Shown here one piece after another: positions 21,590-31,778 of a stretch of DNA of 64,000 nt. The stretch spans positions 153,844,929 through 153,908,928 of the forward strand of contig JAYESD010000009.1 in assembly GCA_036927565.1 (NCBI GenBank), written 5' to 3'. Made by a program: the position numbers and the translations under genes. Origin of the DNA: Tuctoria greenei (lineage: Eukaryota; Streptophyta; Magnoliopsida; Poales; Poaceae). How positions within the stretch are numbered: the first letter of the stretch is position 1; each line of letters starts with the position of its first letter. Under the pieces are notes generated by a model, which had not been told where the DNA came from, made no database searches, and saw nothing but the letters and a program-made list of their open reading frames with translations.

Positions 21590-22597
21590 GTAAGAATGCC
21601 CTACCTTAGTCGTCGAATTTGCCCTAGGCGTAATTCCCACCACCGGTAGCTACCTCGTAACCTGTAATAACTGCCACATACAAGAAAGCCTGAGCTACCG
21701 GCAGGCCGCACGAACTCCATCCCATCCACACCGCGATCATCTACTCGAATTCGGTTCGATCTCCTCAGATCCGCCTGCCCGCTTTGCGAGGGTCCCACCG
21801 CAGGTGCCCAGCGGCTAGGTTCGCGGAGGGGATTGGGAAGACGCAGCAATTGCAATTTCAATTACTTTTTAAACAACTTGTTTGCTCTCGGTGTGTTTCA
21901 CTCCTCTGTTTGATAGTTACTGTTTACAAGTGGTAGATCGCCATTACTTAGGGGGAAATTGTGTATTTTAGCGGCGTACACTTTTAACTAGTCAAGCTAC
22001 ATTTGCTAGGACTAGGCCTGCGTATGAGCATGATGCAGCCAACACTTGGGATGGAAGCAAGGTATGATTTATGCTTCACGTGGTTCTTGCTTTGGGAGCA
22101 ATCAACACCACGCGCCTTAGGATATGTGATGGTGAAGCTTGTTGATATGGGTCAGACAGAAAAGATAACTTGTTAATCAAAGCCTCCTACCTGTTTAGAG
22201 GGGAGTAAATGAAAGGTGTGGTTCAGATTGTGATGGATGTGCCATGTTAGTTTGTAGCATTGGTTTCTCATGCGTAGGCCACTTGTAGCATAGTATTCTG
22301 TAGGATCTAGTTATTTCTAGTTAATTTTCTCTTGTTGCTGAAATTTGGAAGATCTAGTTATTTTTCTCGTCAAAATTTGGAAGATCTGGGATTCGGAGCA
22401 TCTGTTATTGAAATTTGAAAGTATGTTTCTGGAGAATAATTCAAAGCTTGCTAAGCTTTAATTTTATTAGATACCCTTCCCTTCTTGTGTGAGCGCATGA
22501 AGTTCCAAATGCATTAAATAGCTTTGAGCTGTCCATATCTTGGTCAACACACTGATTACAGCTAGATGAAACAGTTACATCTAAAGTGGCTTTGCAG
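21590..22597 (+). other. Likely 5' UTR intron of the DUF641 gene (1008 bp)
   Basis: A good donor (GGCCG|GTAAGAATG at 21590) and acceptor (GGCTTTGCAG| ending at 22597) bracket AT-rich sequence, and the remaining leader runs 61 bases to the ATG at 22659. Leader introns are frequent in plant genes. Prediction from splice signals only. Confidence 0.55.
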
Positions 22598-22658
22598 GTG
22601 GATGTCTTTTTGTTGCTTTGTTGAAGAGAACTAACTTTGATCGTGGAGGGAAGAAGTA

Positions 22659-23927
22659 ATGATCTGCCCAGGCTCTAAGGAGTCGCAAAATAATGATAAC
22701 AACAACCAGAAAGTTCATCCTCAACCAATTGATGAAAATATGAATCAGAACGGGTACCCAATGGACACTATGATTGGAAGGATATTCAGCAACATATCAT
22801 CTTTAAAATCTGCATACATTCAGCTGCAGGAAGCCCACACTCCATATGAACCAGACAAGATCCAAGCTGCTGATAAGCTCGTCATAGAGGAGCTGACAAA
22901 ACTTTCAGAACTCAAGCACTCTTACAGAGAAAAACACCCTAAGCCTGTAGCAGCATCACCTCAGGATGCACGCTTGCTTACTGAGATACAAGAGCAGCAG
23001 AACTTGTTAAAGACATATGAGGTCATGGTAAAGAAGTTCCAGTCCCAAATCCAGACTAGGGATACTGAGACTAACCATTTACAGAAGCAAATTGATGAGG
23101 CTAAACTTCGAAAATCAAAGCTTGAGAAGAAGTTGAAACAGAGGGGTCTGCTAAACAAGGAATCTGAGGAATCTGATGAAGAAGAGAACTACTTTTCCAT
23201 TGAGCTGACACCAAGTTTGTTCACATCTGCTGTTGATAATGCATACCAGTCAATACACGACTTTTCAAAGCCTTTAATCAACATGATGAAGGCTGCAGGG
23301 TGGGATCTTGATGCTGCTGCTAATACAATCGAGCCTGCTGTGGTGTACACAAGAAGAGCTCACAAGAAGTATGCATTTGAGTCCTACATTTGCCAAAGAA
23401 TGTTCAGTGGGTTCCAAGAAGAGAGCTTTTCTGTCAAGGGTTCTAACATCTCTGTTTCCAATGAAGCTTTCTTTCATCAGTTCCTTGCAATACGAGCCAT
23501 GGATCCATTAGATGTCCTCAGTCAAAACCCTGACTCAATCTTTGGAAAGTTCTGCCGAAGCAAATACCTATTACTTGTGCACCCAAAAATGGAAGGTTCT
23601 TTCTTCGGTAACATGGATCAAAGAAACTATGTCATTAGTGGTGGCCATCCAAGAACACCTTTCTATCAGGCATTTCTGAAGTTAGCCAAGTCCATATGGT
23701 TGTTGCACAGGCTGGCGTACTCCTTTGATCCAAAGGTCAAGGTCTTTCAAGTGAAAAAGGGAAGTGAATTCTCGGACATTCACATGGAAAGTGTTGTCAA
23801 GAACATAATCCTAGATGAAGGTGCAGAGAGGCCTAAAGTTGGCCTGATGGTGATGCCTGGCTTTTTTATTGGAACCACTGTCATACAGTCCCGGGTGTAT
23901 CTCTCAGATGTCAAATGTGCTGACTGA
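22659..23927 (+). CDS. DUF641 protein, GRAVITROPIC IN THE LIGHT 1 (GIL1)/IRK-interacting-like
   Basis: A single-exon frame of 422 aa. After a polar N-terminus (residues 1-33, Asn/Gln-rich), the DUF641 domain begins at about residue 36 with MDTMIGRIFSNISSLKSAY and continues EAHTPYEPDKIQAADKLVIE. Residues about 105-165 are a predicted coiled coil (heptad-like Leu/Lys/Glu, EIQEQQNLLKTYEVMVKK). The conserved C-terminal region ends PGFFIGTTVIQSRVYLS. GIL1 in Arabidopsis acts in phytochrome control of hypocotyl gravitropism and paralogues bind receptor-like kinases; the biochemical activity is unknown. The acidic stretch ESEESDEEEN lies near residue 170. No signal peptide or membrane segment is seen, so it is probably cytosolic. 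The ATG follows an in-frame TAA (22656-22658), which fixes the start. Confidence 0.9.
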   Translation: MICPGSKESQNNDNNNQKVHPQPIDENMNQNGYPMDTMIGRIFSNISSLKSAYIQLQEAHTPYEPDKIQAADKLVIEELTKLSELKHSYREKHPKPVAASPQDARLLTEIQEQQNLLKTYEVMVKKFQSQIQTRDTETNHLQKQIDEAKLRKSKLEKKLKQRGLLNKESEESDEEENYFSIELTPSLFTSAVDNAYQSIHDFSKPLINMMKAAGWDLDAAANTIEPAVVYTRRAHKKYAFESYICQRMFSGFQEESFSVKGSNISVSNEAFFHQFLAIRAMDPLDVLSQNPDSIFGKFCRSKYLLLVHPKMEGSFFGNMDQRNYVISGGHPRTPFYQAFLKLAKSIWLLHRLAYSFDPKVKVFQVKKGSEFSDIHMESVVKNIILDEGAERPKVGLMVMPGFFIGTTVIQSRVYLSDVKCAD

Positions 23928-24250
23928 CGAGTGACGATGCTGCAGTTACGCATGGGATCAATCAATTGCATCAGATAAGGTGGATGATTATGTGCCTGTC
24001 TAGTATGTGATGTATTCGTGTTGTCTGTCCAAAATGTTGTTCCTGTGAATTGTATCGGAAACTTTATTGGGCTTTTATTATTTTCAGTGTTATAATATAT
24101 TTCTGTTCTGAGTTCGTGCTATTTATTTTGTCAAGGTTTGATTTGTAGATGTGATCAGCGTGAATTGAAAGTCTGGTGATAGTACATCCCCGTTCATCTT
24201 ACAAAATTAATAATTGACGGGATATTTTAACCTATTAGTATTATCTTTGT
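23928..24250 (+). other. 3' UTR/intergenic after DUF641 gene
   Basis: AT-rich downstream sequence with GTTGT/TTGTGAATTG-type 3'-end signals and TATAATATATT near 24092. No other feature is seen. Confidence 0.45.
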
Positions 24251-24252
24251 TA

Positions 24253-24453
24253 CTCCATCCAGTCTAAAATACAAGTCCGTTTGGACTTGACATTGGAATT
24301 TAAGTTGAGTTGCAAGTTTAGTACGTTGACATGGTGCGTCTAACCAGGGTCAGACATGATTTTTTTTTTAAGAAATAAACGTGCATTGCAGTTCGAATGG
24401 ACTTATTTTTGGTGCAATTGGAAAAAAATATTTATATATGGGACCTGAGGGAG
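24253..24453. mobile_element. Stowaway-like MITE, 201 bp
   Basis: The left end is CTCCATCCAGTCTAAAATAC and the reversed right end CTCCCTCAGGTCCCATATAT, with AAGTCCGTTTGGAC inside left matched by AAGTCCATTCGAAC inside right. TA flanks at 24251-24252 and 24454-24455. Ends are diverged, so this is an older copy. Confidence 0.75.
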
Positions 24454-24751
24454 TATACGGTTTCATATTCTCACTGTGTGCTCCTGTGATGAACCGTTAT
24501 CAACAAGCACATAGGTTCAAACAATCAAACCTTTCCCAAAAGAGGAAAAACAAATATCCGGCTCAAGAAATATTAGTGTCAGATACAAATGGAAGCATTT
24601 AAATTGCTGGGCGAACCAATGAATTTTATCAAGCCCCAGGAGTGGATGCCGATGCAATTTTGTTTTTGTTTCAACATGATTGAAAGGGCATTATTTTGGG
24701 TCATTTTGGCAAAAGGGAGCTCAACCAAATGGTCGTATAAACCAATAAACT

Positions 24752-24860
24752 ATAACGCTAAGAAAATGAAGAATTTATACTGCAGAATTATTCCTGTTCA
24801 GAAAGCATAACACTAAGAAAAATAAGAACTGATACTGCAGAATTATTCCTGTTCAGAAAG
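24752..24860. repeat. Tandem duplication of about 55 bp
   Basis: Two adjacent copies each ending ACTGCAGAATTATTCCTGTT CAGAAAG lie at about 24752-24805 and 24808-24860, with several differences in the first half of the unit. They lie 120-230 bp beyond the dioxygenase stop codon, within or just after its 3' UTR. Confidence 0.8.
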
Positions 24861-24982
24861 GCCAGTAGCAGGGCCTTTACATCGGCAAGAGTACAGTGGC
24901 ACATCAAGTTAATCACAATGAGAAAGACGATATTCTTTCTTTATTTAACATGCCTACTCCTTTTGAAACTAAGCATCCACAC

Positions 24983-26339
24983 TTACATCTTCACTGAGTC
25001 GATAGGCCTCGTTCCCGTAGAAAAATGTTCAGCGGCTGGATAGTCCTTGCCTTTCAGTTTCCTGTACCGAGCTGGTTGCTGCTCATGTAAGAGATCAGCC
25101 GCTGGCTCAATCTCTTTCTCAGGATCCAGACCATGGAACATGGCTAATGAGATCCTCTCTTTCTCTATGTTTGCGACAGTCCTGTGCACGGGGCTCTTGA
25201 AGATCCCGTTGCTCATTATCTGAGTCCATAATGATCAGTTAGAGTGTCACAACTGGACAATGCATCATGACAGATACAGTGCAAGATAACTTGAATCCTA
25301 CGTACCTCCGTGTAGTCTCCTAATATAATCAGCAATCCGTCAGGACTGGTTGGAACATTGTGCCACTTCCCATCTCTAAGAATCTGTAGTCCACCTACAT
25401 CTTTGTCTATGAGAAGAACAGTAAGGACACCGGAGTCAGTGTGAGGTTTCATGCCAAAGACAAGATCTGGTCTTGGGCAGGGAGGATAGTAGTTGAATCT
25501 GGCAAAAGTGGGAGCCTTGTCAGTGAAATGGGAAACAAAATAATTTTCATCAAGTCCCAACGTCTTGGCCATTGCCCGAAGGATACAATCTTTGATTCTC
25601 TTGCAGTTCAACGTGTACTCATGTAAAACAGACCTGCATATAACTTTAGATTAGTTCATTGTCGGATTGCTAATTCTATCATTTCTCACTAAGTCACTTT
25701 AACGGCATCATCACTCATGATAAAAACATGCAGTCTATTGTTACAAATTTGAACAATGAGACCTGAAAGATGTGGGATATTTGGGCCAGAGGCTAATATT
25801 TCTCTCATCTTCTGGCTCTACCCTGAGATGCAGTCGATCACACCAATCCAGGGTTTGATCCTCAAATCTCACCAGGTCATTTCCATATCCTTCCACCTGG
25901 GGATGCTTCCCGTCTATTACGTTGCTGCACTTCTGTTTCTCCTGGAGTGGCTGGTGGAAAAATTCTCTCGCCATGTTGATCAAATCATCGATCAAAGAGG
26001 TTTCTATCTCATGGTTAACGACCTGTACATACAATCCAAATTGGCTGTTGCATGTCACGCAGGATCAATTAAGCAAAATAAAACTAGCATGCTAGGCAGG
26101 CTCACCAGGAAGAGTCCCCAGCTTTGCAGGGCCAAGTGGAGCTTGATGGCCTCATCAGCACCATCAGCAGCCGAAAGCCGAGTGAGGTTGATGACGGGGA
26201 TGCACTCTGGTGGCTCAGCCCCATCCACTAGGCTGATGGGACGATACTGCTCCAGTTGCACATACCTGCTTGGTGGCTGCTGCACTTTGGCTGCCAGCTC
26301 TTGCACCAAATGCGGAATCCTCCATGATTCTTCGGCCAT
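24983..26339 (-). CDS. 2-oxoglutarate/Fe(II)-dependent dioxygenase (SRG1-like), 4 exons
   Basis: Minus-strand exons: 26339-26106, 26022-25763, 25633-25306, 25219-24983. Phases agree and the product is 352 aa, normal for plant DOXC-class dioxygenases. The DIOX_N domain covers about residues 45-160 (PVINLTRLSAADGAD, ALQSWGLFLVVNH). The 2OG-FeII_Oxy domain holds the iron ligands H229 and D231 in MKPHTDSG and H286 in SPVHRTV; the 2-oxoglutarate-binding R296-x-S298 is in KERISLAMF. The relatives hydroxylate, demethylate or desaturate small secondary metabolites or hormones in the cytosol. Substrate cannot be told from sequence. The donor of exon 2 is a weak GTCTCA but keeps the phase. Start: MAEESWRIPHLVQELA, typical of the clade. 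No lesion is seen. Confidence 0.92.
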
Positions 26340-27964
26340 GAGCGCTCCTTAGGAATGCTTTCTTTGAGAATATTACTGGTCTTTGTTGACTTATTATGAG
26401 CTACAGATCATTAACCGGGTCAGAGTTCTGTGAAGTAAATTCTTAGATGAGTTTTTTGTTCATATAATGTACAATGTCACATATAGTCATTATCAAGGAA
26501 CAGACCAGCTACCAACCACACCAGACCAAGTATCTGCTACCTAAAAGATTTCTCTGACCCAAAACTTGAGAAAATTCTTATACAATTACCGTGCACTAAA
26601 CCAATGGCTTTCGTATGACATGGAAAGTGGATGCCAGTGCAAGTTCATTCAGTTCATGTTTACTTGGCTGGAGAAAAGCATGTTACAAAACTGAGAAGTA
26701 AGCTAGTACTGTGTCACGATCTTACTGGAACCGGAGTCCGGAGGTAGAAGAGCAGGTAATATTAAGACTGATAGGTGCAAGTAAAAAGGAGATCCGATCA
26801 CGATGAAAAGAATCATTATGCTATGTTGGAGCATTGCGTTGGGATCCGGTAGCAATGCCCTCACCTATTCAAACAGACCCAGTGATAATTCTGATATTAC
26901 TGAAAAATGAACTAGACGAGGAGATGACTACAGCAGATCGTGAACTGAAAAATCGACAGTTACGGTACAGTGAAATTATGAGACCAAACCGAGAACGAAA
27001 AATCGTCGCTGATGTGGACTCCCGTCGGTTATGGGCTCCGGCCTCCCCCGTCTTCGCCGCCGCCGCCGCACCGAGGGTTCTACTGCTTCCGCGATGTTTT
27101 TCCCCGCGCGGTAGTTGAGATGGCTCCCGTCGTCGGTCCTCCGGCCCTGAAGTAGAGCGAGCGCTTCGTGGAGGGACTCTGTGTTGGATAACATAAAAAA
27201 GTTTGAGCTCTCTGTTAGGGTGTCAGAGATAATCAATGGAGGCATGGGAGAAGTAGACAGAAAGTATGGAGGCAGGCGATAAGCACGGAATGGCCGCTGG
27301 CCGCGCCGGTGAAGCGACGAGCGCACCACGTTCTGCTGCTCCCCGGTAAACGCTCCGGGCGATGATTCTCATCGGGTAACCACTACAGGATACAGTCACC
27401 CGAGCGCCAGGCTCGCTGTCCACTGCCGCTGCCGCTGCCGGCGCATGCAACCGCTACATCGGGATCCAGCTGGAGCTGGTCAGCCGTCGGCGAGAGAGAT
27501 GAGAGAGACGACGGCGGTTGGAGAAGAAGACGATGTAACCGTGGATGGGCCTGCGAGATGCGTAATTGGGCTGGATGACGTACCTTCTTAGCTGTGATTA
27601 ACTTATGGCCTACGATGAAGATTGGGATATGGGCCCATTTTTAATTAGACTTTCTTTTTTATTTGATGTATAAAAGCGGGCCATTCACCATTCGCTTCCT
27701 TTGGATTTGCACCCGCCATTTAAACATTGAATCTGTAATATTTTTCTTTGAAATAAAAAGAACATTGAATTATACTATCATAGTAGTAGAGAAATCATTA
27801 TCGGCAATTACACAAAGCTATGAAGAAAAAGGTGCGGTCTCAAAGAGGCGAACTCTGTCTCAGTTCATCTATATATACACACGCACCTGCGTGAGCTAGG
27901 TACATTGTCACAAACCCAACATCGCAAAATATAATTGTATCCCAATATTTCAGAAAATATATAC
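26340..27964. other. Upstream/intergenic region, no gene recognised
   Basis: It should contain the dioxygenase promoter. A GC-rich segment (27020-27540) has short frames on both strands but no known domain, and could be a decayed gene fragment. The rest is AT-rich. Confidence 0.5.
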
Positions 27965-27966
27965 TA

Positions 27967-28046
27967 CTCCTCTCATTTCTTTTTATTGGTCATCGATTAG
28001 TTCAAAAATGAACTAGCCTATGACAAATAAAAAGAAACGGATAAAG
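27967..28046. mobile_element. Short Stowaway-like MITE, 80 bp
   Basis: The left end is CTCCTCTCATTTCTTTTTAT and the reversed right end CTTTATCCGTTTCTTTTTAT, flanked by TA at 27965-27966 and 28047-28048. Nearly the whole element folds as one hairpin around GTTCAAAAATGAAC. Confidence 0.7.
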
Positions 28047-28837
28047 TATATAGAACACACAACCTTTGATGTTTGTCCCACATATCAGCCACTATTAGTC
28101 CTAATTGATATGTGAAGCCAGTGAAAAAGTTGTGACATTACGTCGGACGGTGCAAATACATGCGATTCTTTAAAACCAGTCTCCAAAAATTACAATATTC
28201 TGAAACATGGGATATAAAATGTGTTTGCTTCACGGTCAGCTTTTGCCACGCCATACTTGTGGTGCCGCCGCACTTACCACATCGATATTTGCCGCCACCG
28301 TTTAGGTGCGGTGTGGTGGAAAAATAAATGTGAAAACCGCAGCAGTAGTGTGGCGCGCCGCAGCTGCGTCCACTACAGGAAACACGATCATTTACGACAG
28401 ACAAAAATATTTACGACGGCGGCTGTCGCAAAATAACGTAATTTGCGACGGCCAGCACCGTGCCGTCGCAAATGCTTCGAGCTGTCACAAATAGGTTATT
28501 AGTTTGAGACTCCCAAAAGCCGTTGCAAATAGAGGTTTGTTTGCGATGGTCAGAAAAAAACCCGTCACAAATTCATTTAATTGTGACGGCCAACCCTAGG
28601 ACCGTCTCAAATTACGAAGCCGTCACAAATTAAAGGGATATATCCCGGCCTACCCTCGACCCGACTCACGTCACTCACTCTTCGATCCAGTGCGTCCACT
28701 GCCGCTTCGAACCAACGCGCCCGCCGTAGCTGCAACTGACCCCCCGGTGCCGCGCACACTGTCGCCTCGCCTCCCCGACGCCGCGCCCCTCCCGTCGCCG
28801 CCTCTCGTGTAAGCTCCTCCTCCTCCTCTCCCCCTCC

Positions 28838-29150
28838 TCGATGGCCGAGCGCCCCTCCACCTCCCATGGCCGAGTGGCCTCCTCCTCTCCCTCCATGGTC
28901 GAGCCCCCCTCCCCTTCCTCTTCCTTCATGGTCGAGCTCCCTCCTCCCCTCCCCCATGGCTGAGCCCCCCCTCCCTCCATGGCTGAGCTCCCTCCCTCCC
29001 CTCCCTCCATGGCCGAGCTCTCCCCCCCCCCCCCCACCCTCCCATGGCCGAGCCCCCCTCCCCTCCCTCCATGGCCGAGCTCCCCCCTCCCCCTCCCTCC
29101 ATGGTCGAGCCACCCCCCTCCCATGGCCGAGCCCCCCTCCCTCCATGGAC
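28838..29150. repeat. Degenerate minisatellite with CTCCATGGCCGAGC units
   Basis: At least ten imperfect copies of a 25-45 bp unit built on CCCTCCATGGCCGAGCTCCC, spaced by pyrimidine-only tracts, including a C run at about 29022-29035. Part of the CACTA internal region. Open frames through it on both strands come from composition. Confidence 0.8.
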
Positions 29151-29159
29151 TACGAATTG

Positions 29160-29480
29160 TGATTGAATGCAATTTTATTAAAAATGCATTTGAATTTTGA
29201 ATGCAATTGAATTATGATTGAAATGCAACTGAATCTCGAATGCAATAGAATTGTTGATTATGCAATTCAATTTTGAAATACAATTGAATTTAGAAATCCA
29301 ATTGAATTGTTGATTATGCAATACAATTGTGGATTATGTTAATTACATGTTTTTAAATTGTTGATTATGGAATTAGATCTCAATTTTTAATTGTTAATAT
29401 AATTACATGTTAATACTTACATGCAATTGCCTTCTTTAATGATTTTTTATATTATATTGTTTATTATGTTGTTTAGTTAG
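29160..29480. repeat. AT-rich degenerate repeat (TGCAATTGAATT units)
   Basis: Repeated variants of ATGCAATTGAATTNTGA, with spacing of about 15-25 bp, fill 29160-29350 and decay into plain AT-rich sequence to 29480. Position between the GC-rich block and the transposase remnant suggests CACTA non-coding sequence. Confidence 0.6.
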
Positions 29481-30065
29481 AATGTTCATACTAACAAAAA
29501 TCTAAATAAATCGAGCACTAATCTCTCAATCGCTACTTGGACCTCCTCGTGTCGAGCCATGCTCATGCCGTGCAGCAGCATCTCAACTGCAACATCGATA
29601 GGATTAAATCCAGAAGCGCGACTAGCAGCGCATACTCTTTAATGCTTCACCGCACTACGCCCCATTTTTTCCTCCTCTCCTGTTCTTTCCTTGCCTCTCG
29701 TTCTTTCTCCTCTCTCATAAATGACTCATCTTTCACCTTACGCGGCTAACCGTAAAGCCGTCGTATGTTAACTTGGTTTACCTACTTACGACGGCTAACT
29801 CTAAAGTCGCTGTAAGTTAAATTTTGATAGTTGGCCCCAAAGCTTGAAGAACTGCACCATTTTTGGGGTGCAGTGTAAAACAAGCGAGGTTATGCTGCCG
29901 AAATTTTGATCGGATTCAGGTTTTATGTCGCGTCAGAAGCAGGATAAATCTTGCATACATTAACGATATTTTTTTCGGCTTTAAACTTCAAAGTCAAACA
30001 TGGGTGAAGACTGTATTTGGATGTATACTAACTGGAAGAGCAGAACTAGTGGTCAATCAAATGAG

Positions 30066-30499
30066 TGGTACATCAAGTTAGATAAATTTTTGGATCGAGG
30101 ATTTTCGTTATCAACAGATGATAAGGTGTGGTGCCCATGTACGAAATGCTGGAACACCAAATTTTTTGAGTAGATTGGATCTTCTGTTTCACTTATGTCG
30201 AAACGGTTTCACGCCATATTATGAGGTGTGAACCTTCCACGACGAGACTAAATCTCGAGTCATAGTAGAAGTGGATGAGGATGTGATATAATGGGGGTTG
30301 TAGGATGGATGAGATGCTAGAATCTCTGGAAGCGGAGGATCCTCTTACAAAGGAGGCAGACGAGTTCTTCGAGGAGCTCAAGAAATCACAACAACCGTTG
30401 TATGAATACACAGATGTGACCGTCCATGCTTTCTTGTCCAGATTTATGGTACTTAAGTCTAAGTACTTTTCTCCATCAACTGCTACAATGATGTCATGA
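30066..30499 (+). pseudogene. CACTA transposase N-terminal remnant
   Basis: Translation from 30066 gives WYIKLDKFLDRGFSLSTDD and KVWCPCTKCWNTKFFE, resembling the Transpos_assoc domain with its C-P-C-x-K-C zinc pattern at the start of plant CACTA transposases. After stops, 30305-30499 reads DEMLESLEAEDPLTKEADEF and LYEYTDVTVHAFLSRF, matching the next conserved segment before the transposase core. Stops and frame changes make it non-functional. The core is missing because Tat element A starts at 30511. Confidence 0.75.
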
Positions 30500-30510
30500 A
30501 ACTGATCTGT

Positions 30511-31349
30511 TGTGGGTACCTTGCGTACTGGGTACCTCACGGTACCGCAAGAAAAGCTACGGAGTTCCACCTGTCCGAGTTGAAGACCTCTGAAGGCTCC
30601 ACGTGTCCTGTAGCACTGGGCCCGCCTCCCTAGTTTGGATAGCTCTGGTGCCACCACGTGTAACACAAGGCCGGACCTAACTCCCTATATAGGGAAGCTC
30701 CGGTCATGACACGTGTCCAGTGGCCATGGACCTAACCTCCAGTAGACGGAAGCTCCAATGCTGCCACATGTATAGCAGCTCCGGACCTGCCTCCCCACAG
30801 AGGGAAGCTCTCAAGCTGCCACGTGTCGAGCCTGCGGATCTAAGCCAGCAACAGGAAGATAAACGGATCTCCAACGGCGCAAACATTCAAGGGGCAATTA
30901 AAGCAACTATTACAAGATTTGATTATGTGTCATTAATGCCATGTTAATGACACACGACCAGAGGACCTTTAGTACCGGTAATGCCACCATTAAGGCGCAT
31001 TATCACACTATTAATCATGCTTAATACATACAGATCGTGTATTAGGTAATTAAACACCGCTGGGGCCACATGTTGGACCAAGCTAACAATGTAACGGCCA
31101 ATCCTTGGACTATAAAAGGGTTGTGCCGCACGGTAGAAAGGACAAGTCCAATCAAGCGCTCACACACACATACTCATATATACAACAACCACCCGTGGAG
31201 TAGGGTATTATGCTTAGGCGGTCCGAACCACATAAAATTCCTCGTGTCACTGTCTCATTCATAATCTCACGCGTGCCCCAACCAATTACGAACTTCTGCG
31301 GGTTATGATCTAGCAGTACCGGGGGAAGTGTCGATCGCACACTTCGACA
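30511..31349 (+). repeat. 5' LTR of Tat element A (839 bp)
   Basis: TGTGGGTACC at the start and CTTCGACA at the end, followed by TTTGGCGCGCCAGGTAGGGG as the primer-site region. TATA box in GGACTATAAAAGGG near 31103. It shares the G-box array and terminal blocks with the LTRs of F and B. Confidence 0.9.
30600..30826 (+). promoter_or_regulatory. Five G-boxes at exact 55-bp spacing in LTR of A
   Basis: CACGTGT starts at 30600, 30655, 30710 and 30820 and the variant CACATGT at 30765, so all steps are 55 bp. The units also share GGAAGCTCC and CGGACCTAACC-like blocks. They lie about 280-500 bp upstream of the TATA box. CACGTGT is the core of ABRE/G-box elements bound by bZIP and bHLH factors; the transcriptional role is inferred. 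Confidence 0.7.
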
Positions 31350-31778
31350 TTTGGCGCGCCAGGTAGGGGGGTTTGAGATTTTGAGATGGTGAACTCTGCG
31401 GCAGCATCGTCCAACGGCAACGCCGGATAGCCTGACGGAGGAAATCCCTCCAATGCCAAACAACCAGCTGGCGCTGTTGCCCTGGCGGGTGTTGTTGCAC
31501 CACCACCACCACCTGATCTGTCTGTCAATGCCAGATAACAGAATAGTGCCCTTGTGTTGGTGACTGCATCGACAAACAACCAGGAGAATGCACTAATCGC
31601 TACGCGTACTCTCTCTAGCGTCCTCCAGCGGCTGGAGCTCCTCCGGCAGCCATGGAACAATGGCGTACTGATGTCGAACATTTGGTTGCAGCCGCAGCTG
31701 ATGCCATCAATAACCAAGGCCCGCCTCCTGTTGGGCAGGCAACTTCACAGCGAAGGACCTTGTCTGGCAGACTTGGTC

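Larger units (their letters stand above)
28371..30510 (+). mobile_element. CACTA (En/Spm) transposon, left part, interrupted by Tat element A
   Basis: The left terminus CACTACAGGAAACACGATCA matches the CACTA at 5970-7421. Subterminal repeats ACGACGGC, GCGACGGC and GCCGTCGCAAA follow (28395-28620). A GC-rich block and an AT-rich block come next, then a degraded transposase start at 30066-30499. The element is cut at 30510 by an LTR, so its right end and 3-bp duplication (partner of GTC at 28368-28370) should lie beyond the nest to the right. Confidence 0.8.

Noticed and set aside
28607..29172. Gly-rich and Pro-rich frames on both strands
   Set aside because: Products of the CTCCATGGCCGAGC minisatellite within the CACTA element.
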